Shown here: in pieces, positions 47,629-58,320 of the stretch
Position numbering within the stretch: position 1 is the stretch's first letter
Layout of the letters: the number at the start of each line of letters is the position of its first letter
Origin: Terrilactibacillus sp. S3-3
GTDB lineage: Bacteria; Bacillota; Bacilli; Bacillales; Sporolactobacillaceae
Direction: 5' to 3'
Assembly: GCA_030437565.1 (NCBI GenBank)
Contig: CP129291.1
Span: forward strand, 2,790,001 to 2,854,000
Length of the DNA stretch: 64,000 nucleotides
The notes under the pieces: model-generated
The model's input: only the letters and a program-made list of their open reading frames with translations
Told to the model about the DNA's origin: nothing
Database searches by the model: none
Translations under genes and position numbers: made by a program

Positions 47629-48165
47629 CCCTCTCTCCTCCTTATATTTTATCACGAACAGATGCAAAACAAACCGAGAAGTTTAAAGAACGTATGTTCG
47701 ATATAATAATCATACCACGTGGATGTCCTCATACAATACTTGCCTGTTAAAAGTTTTCATTCTCACTTTTCCAACTAATTGCCGCAGCGATTCGCCGATC
47801 GGACCGGACCGGCAGCGACGGCTTTAAAAGTTGAAGCTTCGTCCGTCAGTTCGTTGTATTTTTTCCTGTTTCTAGACCTAAAAAACCTCTCATGGGGTTG
47901 ATGTTCCGCCCATGAGAGGCCCTTCTTATCCTTCCGAATATAAATTTTTCGGACTCAACAAAATCATCCTGACACTCAGTATTTCACTCACCGGATCAAG
48001 CCCAAACACAAGAAAAATTTAAATGAGGATTCCTAATGTACCTTTACTATCCAATTCTATGGTCGCCTTCATCTCTCTCAAATCTCACCCGGCAATTACC
48101 TACATTTTTTTAATAATTGACAACGAAGCGCCGACATTTTCGGTCAATCAGATTCGCCTTCCCGC
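47629..48165. other. 540-bp region with no gene
   Basis: Apart from the terminator at 47886-47919 nothing was recognised. A 69-codon plus-strand frame at 48023-48232 overlaps the end of the next gene and has no motif. Confidence 0.45.
47886..47919 (-). terminator. Terminator downstream of the carbamoylase-like gene
   Basis: CCTCTCATGGG (47886-47896) pairs with CCCATGAGAGG (47909-47919). Minus-strand T6 follows. It lies 250 bp from the stop codon at 48166. Confidence 0.85.
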
Positions 48166-49397
48166 TTATTTACCCAGCAGTTCCAAAACAGTGTCCAAAG
48201 CGACATTGACGCCTTTCGCGCAATCCTCATAATCTGTCAGTTCGTCTTCACAGTGGCTCTTGCCCCTGACGCTCGGGACAAAAACCATTGCCGACGGAAT
48301 GAACGAGGCGATGAACTGCGCATCATGCCCGGCACCGCTGAACATTCTTCTATATGAATAGCCCAATGACTGCGTCGATTTTTCCAGCTGATCACAAATC
48401 TCTTTTTAAAAGAAAACGGTGTCTCGTCCCCACAGTTTTTTTGCTTTAATTGTACAGCCTTCCGTTGAGGACGGCAGTGCTTCAATAGCGCGTACAACGG
48501 AACGAATGACTTCCGATTTTTTTGTGGCGCGCTTCCAGTGTGAACGTCACTTTATTGGGAATGACGGTATGGATATTCGGAAGCACTTGCATTCTCCCCA
48601 TCGTATAGACCAAGTCGCTGTCCAAAACATCCAATTCCCTGCGCAATTCCGCTATAATGTCGTTAGCGGCAAACAGCGCATCCCTTCTCATCACCATCGG
48701 CGTCGTTCCCGCGTGGTCCGATTCGCCGCTCACTTCGATTTCGTAGCAGACCATGCCGACGACACCTTCAACAACGCCGATTTTCAGCCCTTCGCCTTCA
48801 AGCACCGGCCCTTGTTCAATATGCAGTTCCAAATATCCGGAGGCCTCTTTCAGTCTATTGCCCGCCTCTCCTTTGTAGCCGCTTGCTTCCAGCACTTCCG
48901 AACGAACGAAATGCCTTCCGTATCTTTTATTTTAAGGACATCGTTCTTCTCGAATTTTCCCGAAATCACCCCTGAGGACATCATCGCCGGATCGAAGCGG
49001 GCGCCCTCCTCTCATTTGTAAAATCAACAATCGTAAATGGAATTTGCGGTTTGATATGGTGATCGGCCAGCGTTCGCGCGACTTCTAAAGCGGCTAACAC
49101 ACCTAAGACACCGTCAAACCGTCCGCCTTTTTTGACCGAGTCCAAATGCGAGCCCATGACGAGCGGCGGCTTGTTCTCAACGCCAGCCATCGTGGCATAG
49201 ATGTTGCCCATATCATCCATCTTGATCGTCATCTCTAGTTCTTTACAGCATGAACAAAAGTAGTCCCGTGCCTCGATATCCGCTTTAGAGAGCGCCAGCC
49301 GCGTCACCCCGTTGTTTTCTGTACGCCCGAATCCGGCAAATTTCTCCAGTGATTCTTTCAATCTCTCACTATTGATTAAGACCTTTTGACGCTGCAT
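48166..49397 (-). CDS. Zn-dependent M20 hydrolase (allantoate amidohydrolase / N-carbamoyl-amino-acid hydrolase type), four frameshifts
   Basis: Removes a carbamoyl or ureido group from amino-acid-like substrates. Motifs in order: FGRTENNGVTRLALSKAD (~18), YATMAGVENKPPLVMGSHLDSVKKGGRFDGVLG with metal ligands His and Asp, EEGARFDP, YLELHIEQGPVLE, GESDHAGTTPMVMRRDA, RMFSGAGHDAQFIASF. The span of 410 codons matches HyuC/AllC. Breaks: near 49014 (GA repeat), near 48903 (CGTT repeat), T7 at 48517-48523, and near 48405. ATG 49397 is the likely start. No hydantoinase or allantoinase gene is adjacent, so the substrate is open. Confidence 0.87.
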
Positions 49398-49696
49398 GCC
49401 AACAACAACTCCCTTTATGTAATATTTTATCACTTTACATGTTATGTTTTATATCTAGATGTCTCTTTTTTCATTTTACAATATGTAAGATTATCTGTCC
49501 ATTTTTTTATATATGATGTATAAGGTAAGGGAATAATTTGTGTGTTTTCTGGTTCTTCTCTTTTTTACTGATCATTTATGCCATGTTTACTAATAAATGT
49601 ATGGTTCTAGGTGCCGGACTTATGCCTATTTTTGATCATTCTCTTTTTTCTTTGTAAGAAATTCTAACACACACGAGGCTTTTAGCATATAAAAAA
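49398..49696. other. A/T-rich promoter region
   Basis: About 300 bases upstream of the carbamoylase-like gene, very A/T-rich. No operator or riboswitch was recognised. Confidence 0.4.
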
Positions 49697-49731
49697 ACGG
49701 AGACGGGAACGATCCATATTCCCATCTCCGT
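49697..49731 (-). terminator. Terminator of the YfnA-like permease gene
   Basis: ACGGAGACGGGAA (49697-49709) pairs with TTCCCATCTCCGT (49719-49731). The minus-strand transcript ends in seven T residues. Confidence 0.92.
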
Positions 49732-49775
49732 TATATATTCTTGAAAAGCCGGGACAGCACCGGTTTTTCCTCAAG

Positions 49776-51195
49776 TTACTCTTTTTCTGAAACGGTACCA
49801 CCTGCCGCTTCGCTTAATCCCAATTGGCTGTGACGATAGCCATAACCAAAATAAATGACAATCCCTATTGCGAACCAGATCAGAAAACCTATCCATGTGT
49901 GCCCGACAAGTTGATCATTAAATATCCGCAGGCTAACATGGCCAGAATTGGAATCAGCGGAACGAACGGCACTCTGAAGTTCCGCTTAATATCCGGCTGC
50001 GTCTTGCGCAGTACAATCACGCCGAAAGACACGACGATAAATGCAAACAATGTCCCGATATTCGTTAACTCAGCCAGCTTGCTCAGCGGGACGAGAGCGG
50101 AAAAAACGGTCGCCATCAACCAGGTTAAAAGAATACTTCTCGATGGCGTTTTCGATTTAGCTGTCAGCCTGGATATACCTTTAGGCAATAAACCGTCACG
50201 GCTGATGGCGAAAAACAGCCGCGTCTGCCCGTACATCATGACAAACAGCACCGTTGTAATCCCCAGAATAGCGCCAAGCGAGACGAAGCCAGCCGCCCAG
50301 TTTTGGTGAACAAACCTAAGAGCAAAAGCGACCGGATCGCCGACATTCAGTTTTGTGTACGGGATCATCCCGGTTAGAATCGCCGACACCGCCACATACA
50401 AAATGGCGCAAATGACCAGCGAGCTAATAATGCCGATCGGCATATCCCTTTGCGGATTGCGTACTTCTTCAGAAGCTGACGACACAGCGTCAAAACCGAT
50501 ATAAGCCAGGAATGCGGTCGCCGCTCCTTTCATCACCCCGCTGAAGCCAAACGGCAAAAACGGCGACCAGTTGGCCGGCTTTACATAGAATACGCCGACG
50601 GCAATAAATAAAAGGACAACGCTGATTTTGATTAATACCATAATATTATTAATCCGGCTGGATTCCTTGACACCCGTCAATAAAATAGCCGCTAATACGA
50701 GCACAATTACCATTGCCATAACATCCACATAGGTGCCGTTTTTAGGACTAAAAGGACCACTGATGGCCGTTGGCAAAGTCAAACCGAATCCTTTCATTAG
50801 TTCCTGAAAATAGGCCGACCAGCCGCTGGCGACAACTGAGCAGGCTAGTCCGTATTCCAAAACCAAGTCCCATCCCAAGATCCAGGCAAAAATCTCACGA
50901 ATGCGGTGTAACTGTACGTATAGGCGCTGCCCGATGCCGGAATCATCGAAGCAAATTCCGCATAACACAGCGCCGCAAATGCACAGGCTATCCCCGAAAA
51001 TATGAATGATAAAATGATACCCGGACCTGCGTCTTGCGCGGCAACAATACCGGTCAAGACAAAAATACCGGTCCCAATCACGGCCCCGACGCCAAGCATC
51101 GTTAAATCGAATGCTCCCAGTGCCTTGTTAAGACCTTTTTTTCCTTCAGCTTGAGCGAACATATAAGCCATGGATTTCTTTCTAAATAAATTCAA
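49776..51195 (-). CDS. APC-family amino acid permease (YfnA-like, cationic amino acid transporter type), two frameshifts
   Basis: Twelve-segment amino acid transporter. It begins with a short cytoplasmic stretch, then LGAFDLTMLGVGAVIGTGIFVLTG, the family's TM1 with the GAVIGTGIF substrate motif. ALCYAEFASMIPASGSAY follows, then LAYIGFDAVSSASEEVRNPQRDMP, and GISRLTAKSKTPSRSILLTW. It follows B. subtilis YfnA closely through its length (473 versus ~461 codons). Frame breaks lie near 50895 and 49912. TTG 51195 is preceded by AAGGAG at 9 bases. Which amino acid it carries cannot be read from sequence. Confidence 0.9.
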
Positions 51196-51738
51196 CGTGA
51201 AAATCTCCTTCTTGATGTCAAAAATCCATTATCGTTTTAGACGTGCAAGGTTCACAAGCCCACTAAACAGCAATTTAAAAAGTTTTCCAACAACAGAACA
51301 TACAAGGGCAGACAGCGGCGGGCTCAATCCCGGTCATCACTTTTATAAACCGTTATCCCCACTTGGACTTCCTGGGTTAGAATACGGAGAAAAAACTTTT
51401 TCTATCCCCGCTGATCAAAGGTCAAAATGGTAGGCAACAGTTTTCCCTTTGATGTGAATTTTTTAAACTTTTTTAATAAAAAAATTCCTCCTCTTCCAAA
51501 AAATATAATTTTCCTTAAGGCGTAATAATTATTCTACATAATTCGACACCTATTGTAAAGGTCCAATATTTAGAATAAAGGTTAATTACAAAATTGGACA
51601 AACATTAGGTCAAAGAGCTTTACCCAACTGTTGTACTAACTGTATTAATCAGCTCATTAACAGGAAAAGGACGGATCCTTTTACCCGATTAACGATCCTC
51701 AAATTTATCTTACCCTGCAAAATCCGTCTCTATTTACA
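51196..51738. other. Upstream region of the permease gene, no gene seen
   Basis: 540 bases. I looked for a T-box (AGGGTGGNACCGCG) or lysine riboswitch and found neither. A structured leader is not excluded. The right part is A/T-rich. Confidence 0.4.
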
Positions 51739-51741
51739 TAG

Positions 51742-51912
51742 CGGGCGACTTCCATCTAAAATGGAGCGACTCCACCTCTAATGATGCGACTTCCATCTAA
51801 AATGGGGCGACTCTCACCTCAAATGGGGTGACTTCCATCTAAAATGGAGCGACTCTCACCTCTAATGGAGCGACTTCCGCCTCTAATGGGGCGACTCCAT
51901 CATCTAAAATGG
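51742..51912 (+). repeat. 21-bp tandem array, family A, ~8 copies
   Basis: Steps of AAATGG(G/A)GCGACT alternating with TAATG(G/A)(G/A)GCGACT and the variable segments TCCATCTA, CCACCTC and CTCACCTC, period 20-21. It lies between the permease start and the dehydrogenase 3' end. The remaining 51913-52138 shows no gene. Confidence 0.85.
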
Positions 51913-52138
51913 AAAGGCCATTTATTCAAATTCGGCTGCTTAATCAGATTGGCGCGAAGAAATGGCCGAATCCGGGGCCAGGCTCTCTGCCTCGCTCAAA
52001 AATCAGTGTTTATAAAAAGCGGAAAGTCGTTTATCGACTCCCAAAAGTCGTCGAATCGCGATTCAGGTTCGCAGGCCTGCTCATCAATTTTATCGTTCGC
52101 AATTTATGGACGATTCGACTCACTTCAAAAAAAAAAAA

Positions 52139-52157
52139 GAACCCTCAATCAGGGTTC
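52139..52157 (-). terminator. Terminator of the alcohol dehydrogenase gene
   Basis: GAACCCT (52139-52145) pairs with AGGGTTC (52151-52157), followed on the minus strand by twelve T residues. Confidence 0.88.
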
Positions 52158-52245
52158 GGATGTTTCCATTCTGTAAATCATCTTTGTAGATTATACCGGC
52201 GCTTTAATCATTCGGATGACGCCGGCAAAAACGAATCGGCGCGCC

Positions 52246-53283
52246 TCAGTCGCGGCTGATGATCACTTTCAATGCTTTTTCCTTTGCCGCATTGCCAAAA
52301 ACGTCATAAGCGTCGATGATTTCATCAAACGTAAAATGATGCGTAATGAGTTTTTCAGGCTGAATCTTATCTGAAACGACCGTCTTTAGTAATAACGGAG
52401 TTGTGTTTGTGTTAACAAGACCCATCGTAATTTTGATGTTTTGAATCCATAGTTTTTGCGCCTGCAGTTCGACCGGCGAACCGTGAACACCAATATTCGC
52501 CAAGCTTCCGCCCGGTTTCAGGATCGATTGACAGATATCAAATGTCGCGGGGATGCCCACTGCTTCCATCGCAACGTCGACACCTTTGTTTTCTGTCAAT
52601 TCAAAAATGCGCTTGACGGGATCTTCAGTCCGGCTGTTGATCACGTGCGTAGCTCCGAATGTTTTCGCTTCCTTCAGCCGGTTTTCGTCCATATCAATCA
52701 TGATGATCTCAGCCGGTGAATAAAACTGGGAAGTCAGAAGCGCGGAAATGCCAATCGGGCCTGCTCCGACAATCGCCACGACATCGCCCGGCTTGACCCC
52801 GCCGCTTTTCACTCCGATTTCAAAACCGGTTGGCAAAATGTCGCTCAACATCACAAGCGCATCCGTATCGACCCCTTTTGGAACATGATACAAACTGTTC
52901 CATAAAGGAATACGCACATATTCCGCCTGTGTCCCGTCAATCAGGTGACCCAAAATCCAGCCTCCGTCTTCACAATGCGAATACATCCCTTCCTTGCAGT
53001 ATTCGCATCTTCCGCATGACGTGACACAGGAAATGATTACCTCATCGCCCGCTTTAAAATTCTTGACAGCAGGGCCCGCTTCTTCAACAATCCCGATCCC
53101 TTCATGACCTAAAATGGTGCCTGGCTTCGTTTCCGGAACGTCTCCTTTTAAAATATGCAAATCCGTCCCGCAGATGGTCGTTTTTGTCACTTTGACAATC
53201 ACATCGGTAGATTCCAAGATTTGCGGCTTCGGAACATCCTTCCATTCCTTGCTCCCTGGTCCTTCATATACCAAAGCTTTCAT
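52246..53283 (-). CDS. Zn-dependent medium-chain alcohol dehydrogenase
   Basis: Intact, 345 residues. Catalytic zinc: Cys in TTICGTDLHILKGD (~37) and His-Glu in LGHEGIG (~59). Structural zinc: CGRCEYCKEGMYSHCE (~90-105). Rossmann fold VAIVGAGPIGISAL (~172), with Asp in IMIDMDENRL favouring NAD(H). It resembles secondary-alcohol/isopropanol dehydrogenases. ATG 53283 has AGGGGG 6-7 bases ahead; a longer upstream start is not needed. It follows the acyl-CoA ligase gene by 67 bp in the same direction, so it may be the last gene of the fatty-acid operon. Confidence 0.92.
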   Translation of the reverse strand: MKALVYEGPGSKEWKDVPKPQILESTDVIVKVTKTTICGTDLHILKGDVPETKPGTILGHEGIGIVEEAGPAVKNFKAGDEVIISCVTSCGRCEYCKEGMYSHCEDGGWILGHLIDGTQAEYVRIPLWNSLYHVPKGVDTDALVMLSDILPTGFEIGVKSGGVKPGDVVAIVGAGPIGISALLTSQFYSPAEIIMIDMDENRLKEAKTFGATHVINSRTEDPVKRIFELTENKGVDVAMEAVGIPATFDICQSILKPGGSLANIGVHGSPVELQAQKLWIQNIKITMGLVNTNTTPLLLKTVVSDKIQPEKLITHHFTFDEIIDAYDVFGNAAKEKALKVIISRD

Positions 53284-53350
53284 ATCAGCACCCCCTAGAA
53301 TTTTAATGCTAGTTATTAGAATGTAGTGCTGTCCTTCCAAATCTCTCTAT

Positions 53351-55047
53351 TTATGGCATTGCCACTATGTTTATACCCATAAGATAAAGAAATTTAACTG
53401 CTGCACTTTCATCCTCCATTTTTTCATTCAAGATTTCCCGAAGACGGAATTTTTTAATCTTTCCGCTTGAGGTGCGCGGAAAATCAGCGAAAATCTGGAT
53501 ATGCTCCGGCCAGTACTGTTTGGCCACTCCTTTTTTTTCTAGAAAAGCTCGCATCGCTTCCATTGTCAGCGGCTCTTTCCCTTGTTTCATGATCAAACAG
53601 GCGCACGCTTTTTCCTGAAGGCGGGCGTCGGACACGGCAATGAGCTGTGCCGCTAAAATATCCGGATGTTCATATAGAACGTTTTCGACATAAGCAACCG
53701 GAATATTTTCACCGCCGCGAATGATGATATCTTTATCCCGTCCGGAAATCCGGATGTAGCCCTGTTCATCCATGACAGCGCGATCACCGGTCATGAACCA
53801 GCCGTCCCGGAATTCCGCCAGCGTCTGATGCATCCGTTTTAAATAGCCGACAAATAAGGCCGGTCCCTTGCAAAGCAAGCTGCCTTCCACGTGTGGGGGA
53901 CAAATCCTGCCTTCCGAATCAACCACTTTCAGCCGCATACCGTGGAAAGGCCGGCCGTCCGTTTCCGTCAGTTTTTCTTCCGAATCGTTCAAAAGAGTGA
54001 GCGTCACAACGCCGTCTTCCGTTTGCCCCCAACCTGACACAATCCGGCACGGCAGTTTTTCGCCAGCCTGCCTGACAAGGACTCTGGGAATCGGCGCCCC
54101 GACGGCGATAAAGGCGCGCAGTGAACGAAGATCATAATGTTCAAGGCCTTCCAGCTGAATCGTGTCTTGTAAAAAAGGTGTGGCCCCGGCCGTGAACGTA
54201 ATTTTCTCCCGTTCGATCGATGCGACAAATTCCCTTGGATTCCAAATATCCTGGAAAAAACACCCGTCCCCCCCCCCGCAATGGAGAACGAGACGCGCTC
54301 CATACAGAAAACCGGTCTGATGAGCAAAAGTCGAGGCCATAAAAGCCACATCATTCTCAGTTAATTGCAAATGATCCACCCAGTAATCAGAAGACACACA
54401 AAGGGTATTATGGGTATGCATCACCCCTTTGGGTTCTCCGGATGTCCCTGAAGTAAACACAATCTCTGTGATTTCATTCGGGTCGAGCGTGACGCGATCC
54501 AGTTCCGTGCGATCGCGCCGCTCTTCCCAAGGTTCATTCAGAAGGTCTGAAAAAGCCCGCATCCCATCCGAAACATGCTCGCTGAGAACAAAAACATGTT
54601 CCAAGTCCGGCCAGTTCGGCCGCAGCCGCTGGACCATTTTGGTATAGTCAAACGATCGAAATGTGTCTGGAATCACCAGTATTTTTGATTCGGCCAGCCG
54701 AACCATATAATCAATTTCCCGATCTCGATAAATTGGTATAAGCGGATTGCTGATCGTCCCGATCCGCGTCGCGGCGAGGTGAATGATCAGGAACTCATTC
54801 CAATTCGGCAGTTGAAAAGAGATCACGTCACCTTTTTTCAGTCCTGTTTCCAATAATCCTAAAGCAACCCTGTCGACTAACTTGCCAAGTTCACGATATG
54901 TTAGCGGCTTTTCTTATCGATAATCGCTGTTTTTTCCGGCCGATTCGCCACTGCCTCATTCAAATAGTCCAGTATTGTCTTATTCGGCCATTTGGACCCG
55001 TAAGCTCGGATATGCTCCTTCGTCAAGGTTTCTTGAAGATTAATCAA
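53351..55047 (-). CDS. Acyl-CoA ligase (AMP-forming; cyclohexanecarboxylate / medium-chain type), one frameshift
   Basis: Activates a carboxylic acid to its CoA thioester using ATP. Motifs: P-loop [19 protein letters not shown] (~180), [10 protein letters not shown] (~320), [18 protein letters not shown] (~400), [15 protein letters not shown], and the catalytic Lys in [14 protein letters not shown] (~530). The frame breaks near 54907 (AAAAGCC). The last ~15 residues ([16 protein letters not shown]) are not family-like and may come from a late frameshift. The TTG start 55047, after AAGGGGG, overlaps the upstream gene's TGA (TTGA), a translational coupling. Confidence 0.9.
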
Positions 55048-56222
55048 GCTTTTGCCCCCTTCACGGATGCTCTTCGTTTGTCACTCGTCAGCATTCTTGA
55101 AATAACTAGTTTTTGGATTTCTTGAGTGCCTTCATAAATCTGTGTGATCTTCGCGTCGCGCATAAACCGTTCCACCGGATAGTCTTTCGTATAACCATAC
55201 CCGCCGAACACTTGGACCGCCTCGGTCGTTACTTTCATCGCCGTATCGCCGGCAAACAGTTTGGACATCGCCGACTCTTTGCCGTAAGGAAGCCCATTGG
55301 ATTCCAGCCAAGCCGCCTGATAGGTGAGCAGCCGCGCCGCTTCGACATTTGTTGCCATTTCAGCAAGCTTAAAGCCGATCCCTTGCTGACGGGCAATCGG
55401 TTTGCCGAATTGCTCACGCTCTTTCGCATAATCAATCGCAGCATCCAGAGCGCCCTGAGCGATGCCGACCGCTTGAGCGGCAATGCCGTTTCTGCCGCCG
55501 TCCAGCGTCATCATCGCGATTTTAAACCCTTCGCCTTCTTGGCCTAATAGATTTTCTTTTCGGTACTATGCAGTCTTCAAAAATCAGTTCCGTTGTCGCC
55601 GACGAACGAATGCCCATCTTCTTTTCTTCCTTGCCGATGCTGAATCCCGGAAAATCTTTTTCAATGATAAAAGCACTGGTCCCTTTTTGTCTCGACTCCG
55701 GATCAGTTAAGGCAAAAACAACATATGTGTCGGCCACACCGCCGTTGGTAATAAAAATTTTCGAGCCATTTACAACATAATGATCGCCGTCCAGTACGGC
55801 CGTCGTTCTCATCCCGCCGGCGTCCGAACCCGATCCGGGTTCCGTCAGGCCATAGGCGCCGATTTTTTCCCCTTGGGCCATCGGACGCAGATATTTTTGT
55901 TTTTGCTCTCTTCAGAACCGAATTTGTAGATAGGCCAGCCGGCAAGCGACGTGTGCGCCGACAGCGTGACGCCTGTCGAGGCACAGACTCTGGACAATTC
56001 CTCAACAGCAATGCAATAGGCCAAAAAGTCGCTGCCGATCCCGCCGTATTCTTCCGGCCACGGAATCCCGGTCAGTCCGAGTTCAGCCATCTTGTCAAAA
56101 ATCCGCCGATCAAAGCGTGCTTCTTCATCGCGCTCGGCAGCGGTCGGAGCGACTTCATTTTTGGCAAAATCACGAACCATTTTTCGAATCATTTCATGTT
56201 CATCAGATAGTTTAAATTGCAT
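55044..56222 (-). CDS. Acyl-CoA dehydrogenase, first of pair, two frameshifts
   Basis: FAD enzyme for the first beta-oxidation step. The span of 392 codons fits the family. Segments: [20 protein letters not shown] start, [21 protein letters not shown] (FAD loop), [41 protein letters not shown] helix, and catalytic Glu in [12 protein letters not shown] near the end. Frame breaks lie near 55897 and 55557. ATG 56222 has GGGGGA 6 bases ahead. It lies 32 bp after the second dehydrogenase and overlaps the ligase start. Likely short-chain or branched-chain specific; not decidable. Confidence 0.92.
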
Positions 56223-56254
56223 CTTCTATTCCCCCATTTTCAAAATTATTAATT

Positions 56255-57389
56255 TTAGAGATGTTTGCTGATCACAAGATGCTGGATTTCGCTCGTTCCT
56301 TCGTAAATTTCCGTCACTTTGGCATCGCGAAAATACCTTTCGACCGGATAATCTTTCATATACCCACCCATAACCGCCGTATACCTGCACCGCGTCAGCA
56401 GTGACCTGGACGGCGGTTTTCGAGGCGAATAGCTTAGCCATAGAGGCCTCTTTAGCACACGGCAGACCGGCCGTTTTCAAATAGGCTGCCCGGTACACCA
56501 ATAGTTTTGCCGCTTCGATCGCCGTCGCCATCTCCGCCAGTTTAAAGCCGATCCCTTGCTGCCTTGAGATGGGCCGGCCGAATTGCACGCGTTCATCGGC
56601 ATATTTCAAGGCGTGTTCAAAGGCACCTTCCGCAATGCCCAAAGCCTGCGCCGCAATCCCGATTCTTCCCACGTTCAGGTTAGCCATCGCGATCTTAAAC
56701 CCTTCGCCTTCTCTGCCAAGTAAATTTTCAGCAGGCACCTTCAAATTTTCAAAGATCAGCTGCGTCGTTCTTGAACCTGACAAACCCATTTTGCGTTCAT
56801 CTTTTCCAATGATTAACCCGGGGGTGCCTTTTTGGGCGATAAAAGCGGAAATCCCTTTGTTCCGTTTATCCGGATCGGTCGCAGCAAAAACAATATAGAC
56901 ATCTGCTTCGCCGCCGTTCGTAATAAACATTTTAGAACCATTGATGAGATAGCTGTCGCCTGCTTTTACCGCTTTTGATTTTAAACTGGCACAATCTGAT
57001 CCGGCGCCGGGTTCGGTCAGCGTGAATGCTCCTAAAAAGGCTCCGGAAGCCAGCTTTGGCACATATTTTTGCTTTTGTCGCTCGGTTCCGAAAGATAAAA
57101 GAATATTGGTCGCCAGAGAGGTATGGACAGATAAAATGACTCCTACAGCCGGACTGACTTTGGAAATCTCATGGATGGCCATGATATAGGAGATAAAATC
57201 CATTTCAGAGCCCCCGTATTGTCCGGGAGCCGTCATCCCCATCAATCCCAGCCCGCCCATTTTAGCTAAGATCGGAGCCGGAAACTCACCTGCTTCCATC
57301 CTCTCAACAAAAGGAGCGATTTCATCCCGGGCAAAATCACGAACCATCTTGCGTACCATTTCTTGTTCGTCATTAAATCGAAAGTTCAT
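56255..57389 (-). CDS. Acyl-CoA dehydrogenase, second of pair, one frameshift
   Basis: Paralogue of its downstream neighbour (about half identical by eye). [20 protein letters not shown] start, [57 protein letters not shown], catalytic Glu in [15 protein letters not shown]. The frame breaks near 56370 inside VYGGYGYMKDYP. The true end is therefore at 56255 rather than the open-frame end at 56226. The length is 378 residues. ATG 57389 has AGGAGG 6 bases ahead. It lies 28 bp after the hydroxyacyl-CoA dehydrogenase gene. Confidence 0.93.
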
Positions 57390-57417
57390 GCGATTCCTCC
57401 TGCTGCTTGTCCGGTTT

Positions 57418-58272
57418 TTATTGGTTATAGTTGTAAAATCCCCGGCCCGACTTCTTTCCGAGCCAGCCGGCCTTCACATATTTTCTAAGCAGCGGGCATG
57501 GACGGTACTTGTCATCGCCAAACCCTTCTTGCAAAGTTTCCATGATATACAGGCATGTATCCAGTCCGATAAAATCAGCAAGGGTAAGCGGCCCCATCGG
57601 ATGGTTCATGCCGAGTTTCATGACTTCGTCGATCGCTTCTTTGGATGCGACGCCTTCGTACAACGTATAGACGGCTTCATTAATCATCGGCATGAGGACG
57701 CGATTGGAGACAAAACCGGGGAAATCATTGACTTCAACCGGTACCTTATTTAGCGACTTTGCCATATCCTCTATCACGCTATAAACGTCATCTGCTGTTG
57801 CCAGGCCGCGGATAATTTCAACCAATTTCATCACAGGAACCGGATTCATGAAGTGCATGCCGATCACCTTCTCAGGTCTATTGGTTGCGGCCGCAATTTC
57901 GGTAATCGGCAGAGAAGATGTATTGGACGCTAAAATGGCATGCGCCGGCGCGATCCCGTCCAATTCTTTAAACAGCTTTGTTTTAATCGCCATGTTTTCA
58001 ACCGCCGCCTCGATGACGAGATCAACCTCGCCCGCATTTTCAATTTGCGTGGACGGCTTGAGCCGAGACAGCGCTGCTTCTTTGTCTTGTTCGGCCAGCT
58101 TCCCTTTTTCAACTTGGCGGGACAAATTTCTGTTAATCGTCCCCAGCCCTCTTTCAACATAAACATCTTTTAAGTCATGCAGAATTACATCGTAACCGCT
58201 CATTGCGCACACTTGAGCAATCCCCGAGCCCATTTGCCCAGCGCCGATGACCATCACTTTTTCGATCTTCAT
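57418..58272 (-). CDS. mmgB: 3-hydroxybutyryl-CoA dehydrogenase
   Basis: NAD(P)-dependent oxidation of 3-hydroxyacyl-CoA. It is intact, 284 residues. [18 protein letters not shown] nucleotide fold (~5-22), catalytic His in [16 protein letters not shown] (~138) with Glu, [19 protein letters not shown] (~185), [23 protein letters not shown]. It is close to B. subtilis MmgB and clostridial Hbd. ATG 58272 has GGGGAGG ahead. The gene lies 48 bp after the thiolase gene. Symbol by analogy with B. subtilis mmgB. Confidence 0.94.
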   Translation of the reverse strand: MKIEKVMVIGAGQMGSGIAQVCAMSGYDVILHDLKDVYVERGLGTINRNLSRQVEKGKLAEQDKEAALSRLKPSTQIENAGEVDLVIEAAVENMAIKTKLFKELDGIAPAHAILASNTSSLPITEIAAATNRPEKVIGMHFMNPVPVMKLVEIIRGLATADDVYSVIEDMAKSLNKVPVEVNDFPGFVSNRVLMPMINEAVYTLYEGVASKEAIDEVMKLGMNHPMGPLTLADFIGLDTCLYIMETLQEGFGDDKYRPCPLLRKYVKAGWLGKKSGRGFYNYNQ

Positions 58273-58320
58273 TGCCGTTCCTCCCCATCTATCATCTATT
58301 TTTATTAAACGATTAAGCTA

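Noticed and set aside
51196..51738. T-box or lysine riboswitch in the permease leader
   Set aside because: No AGGGTGGNACCGCG or other conserved core found; left as a plain upstream region.
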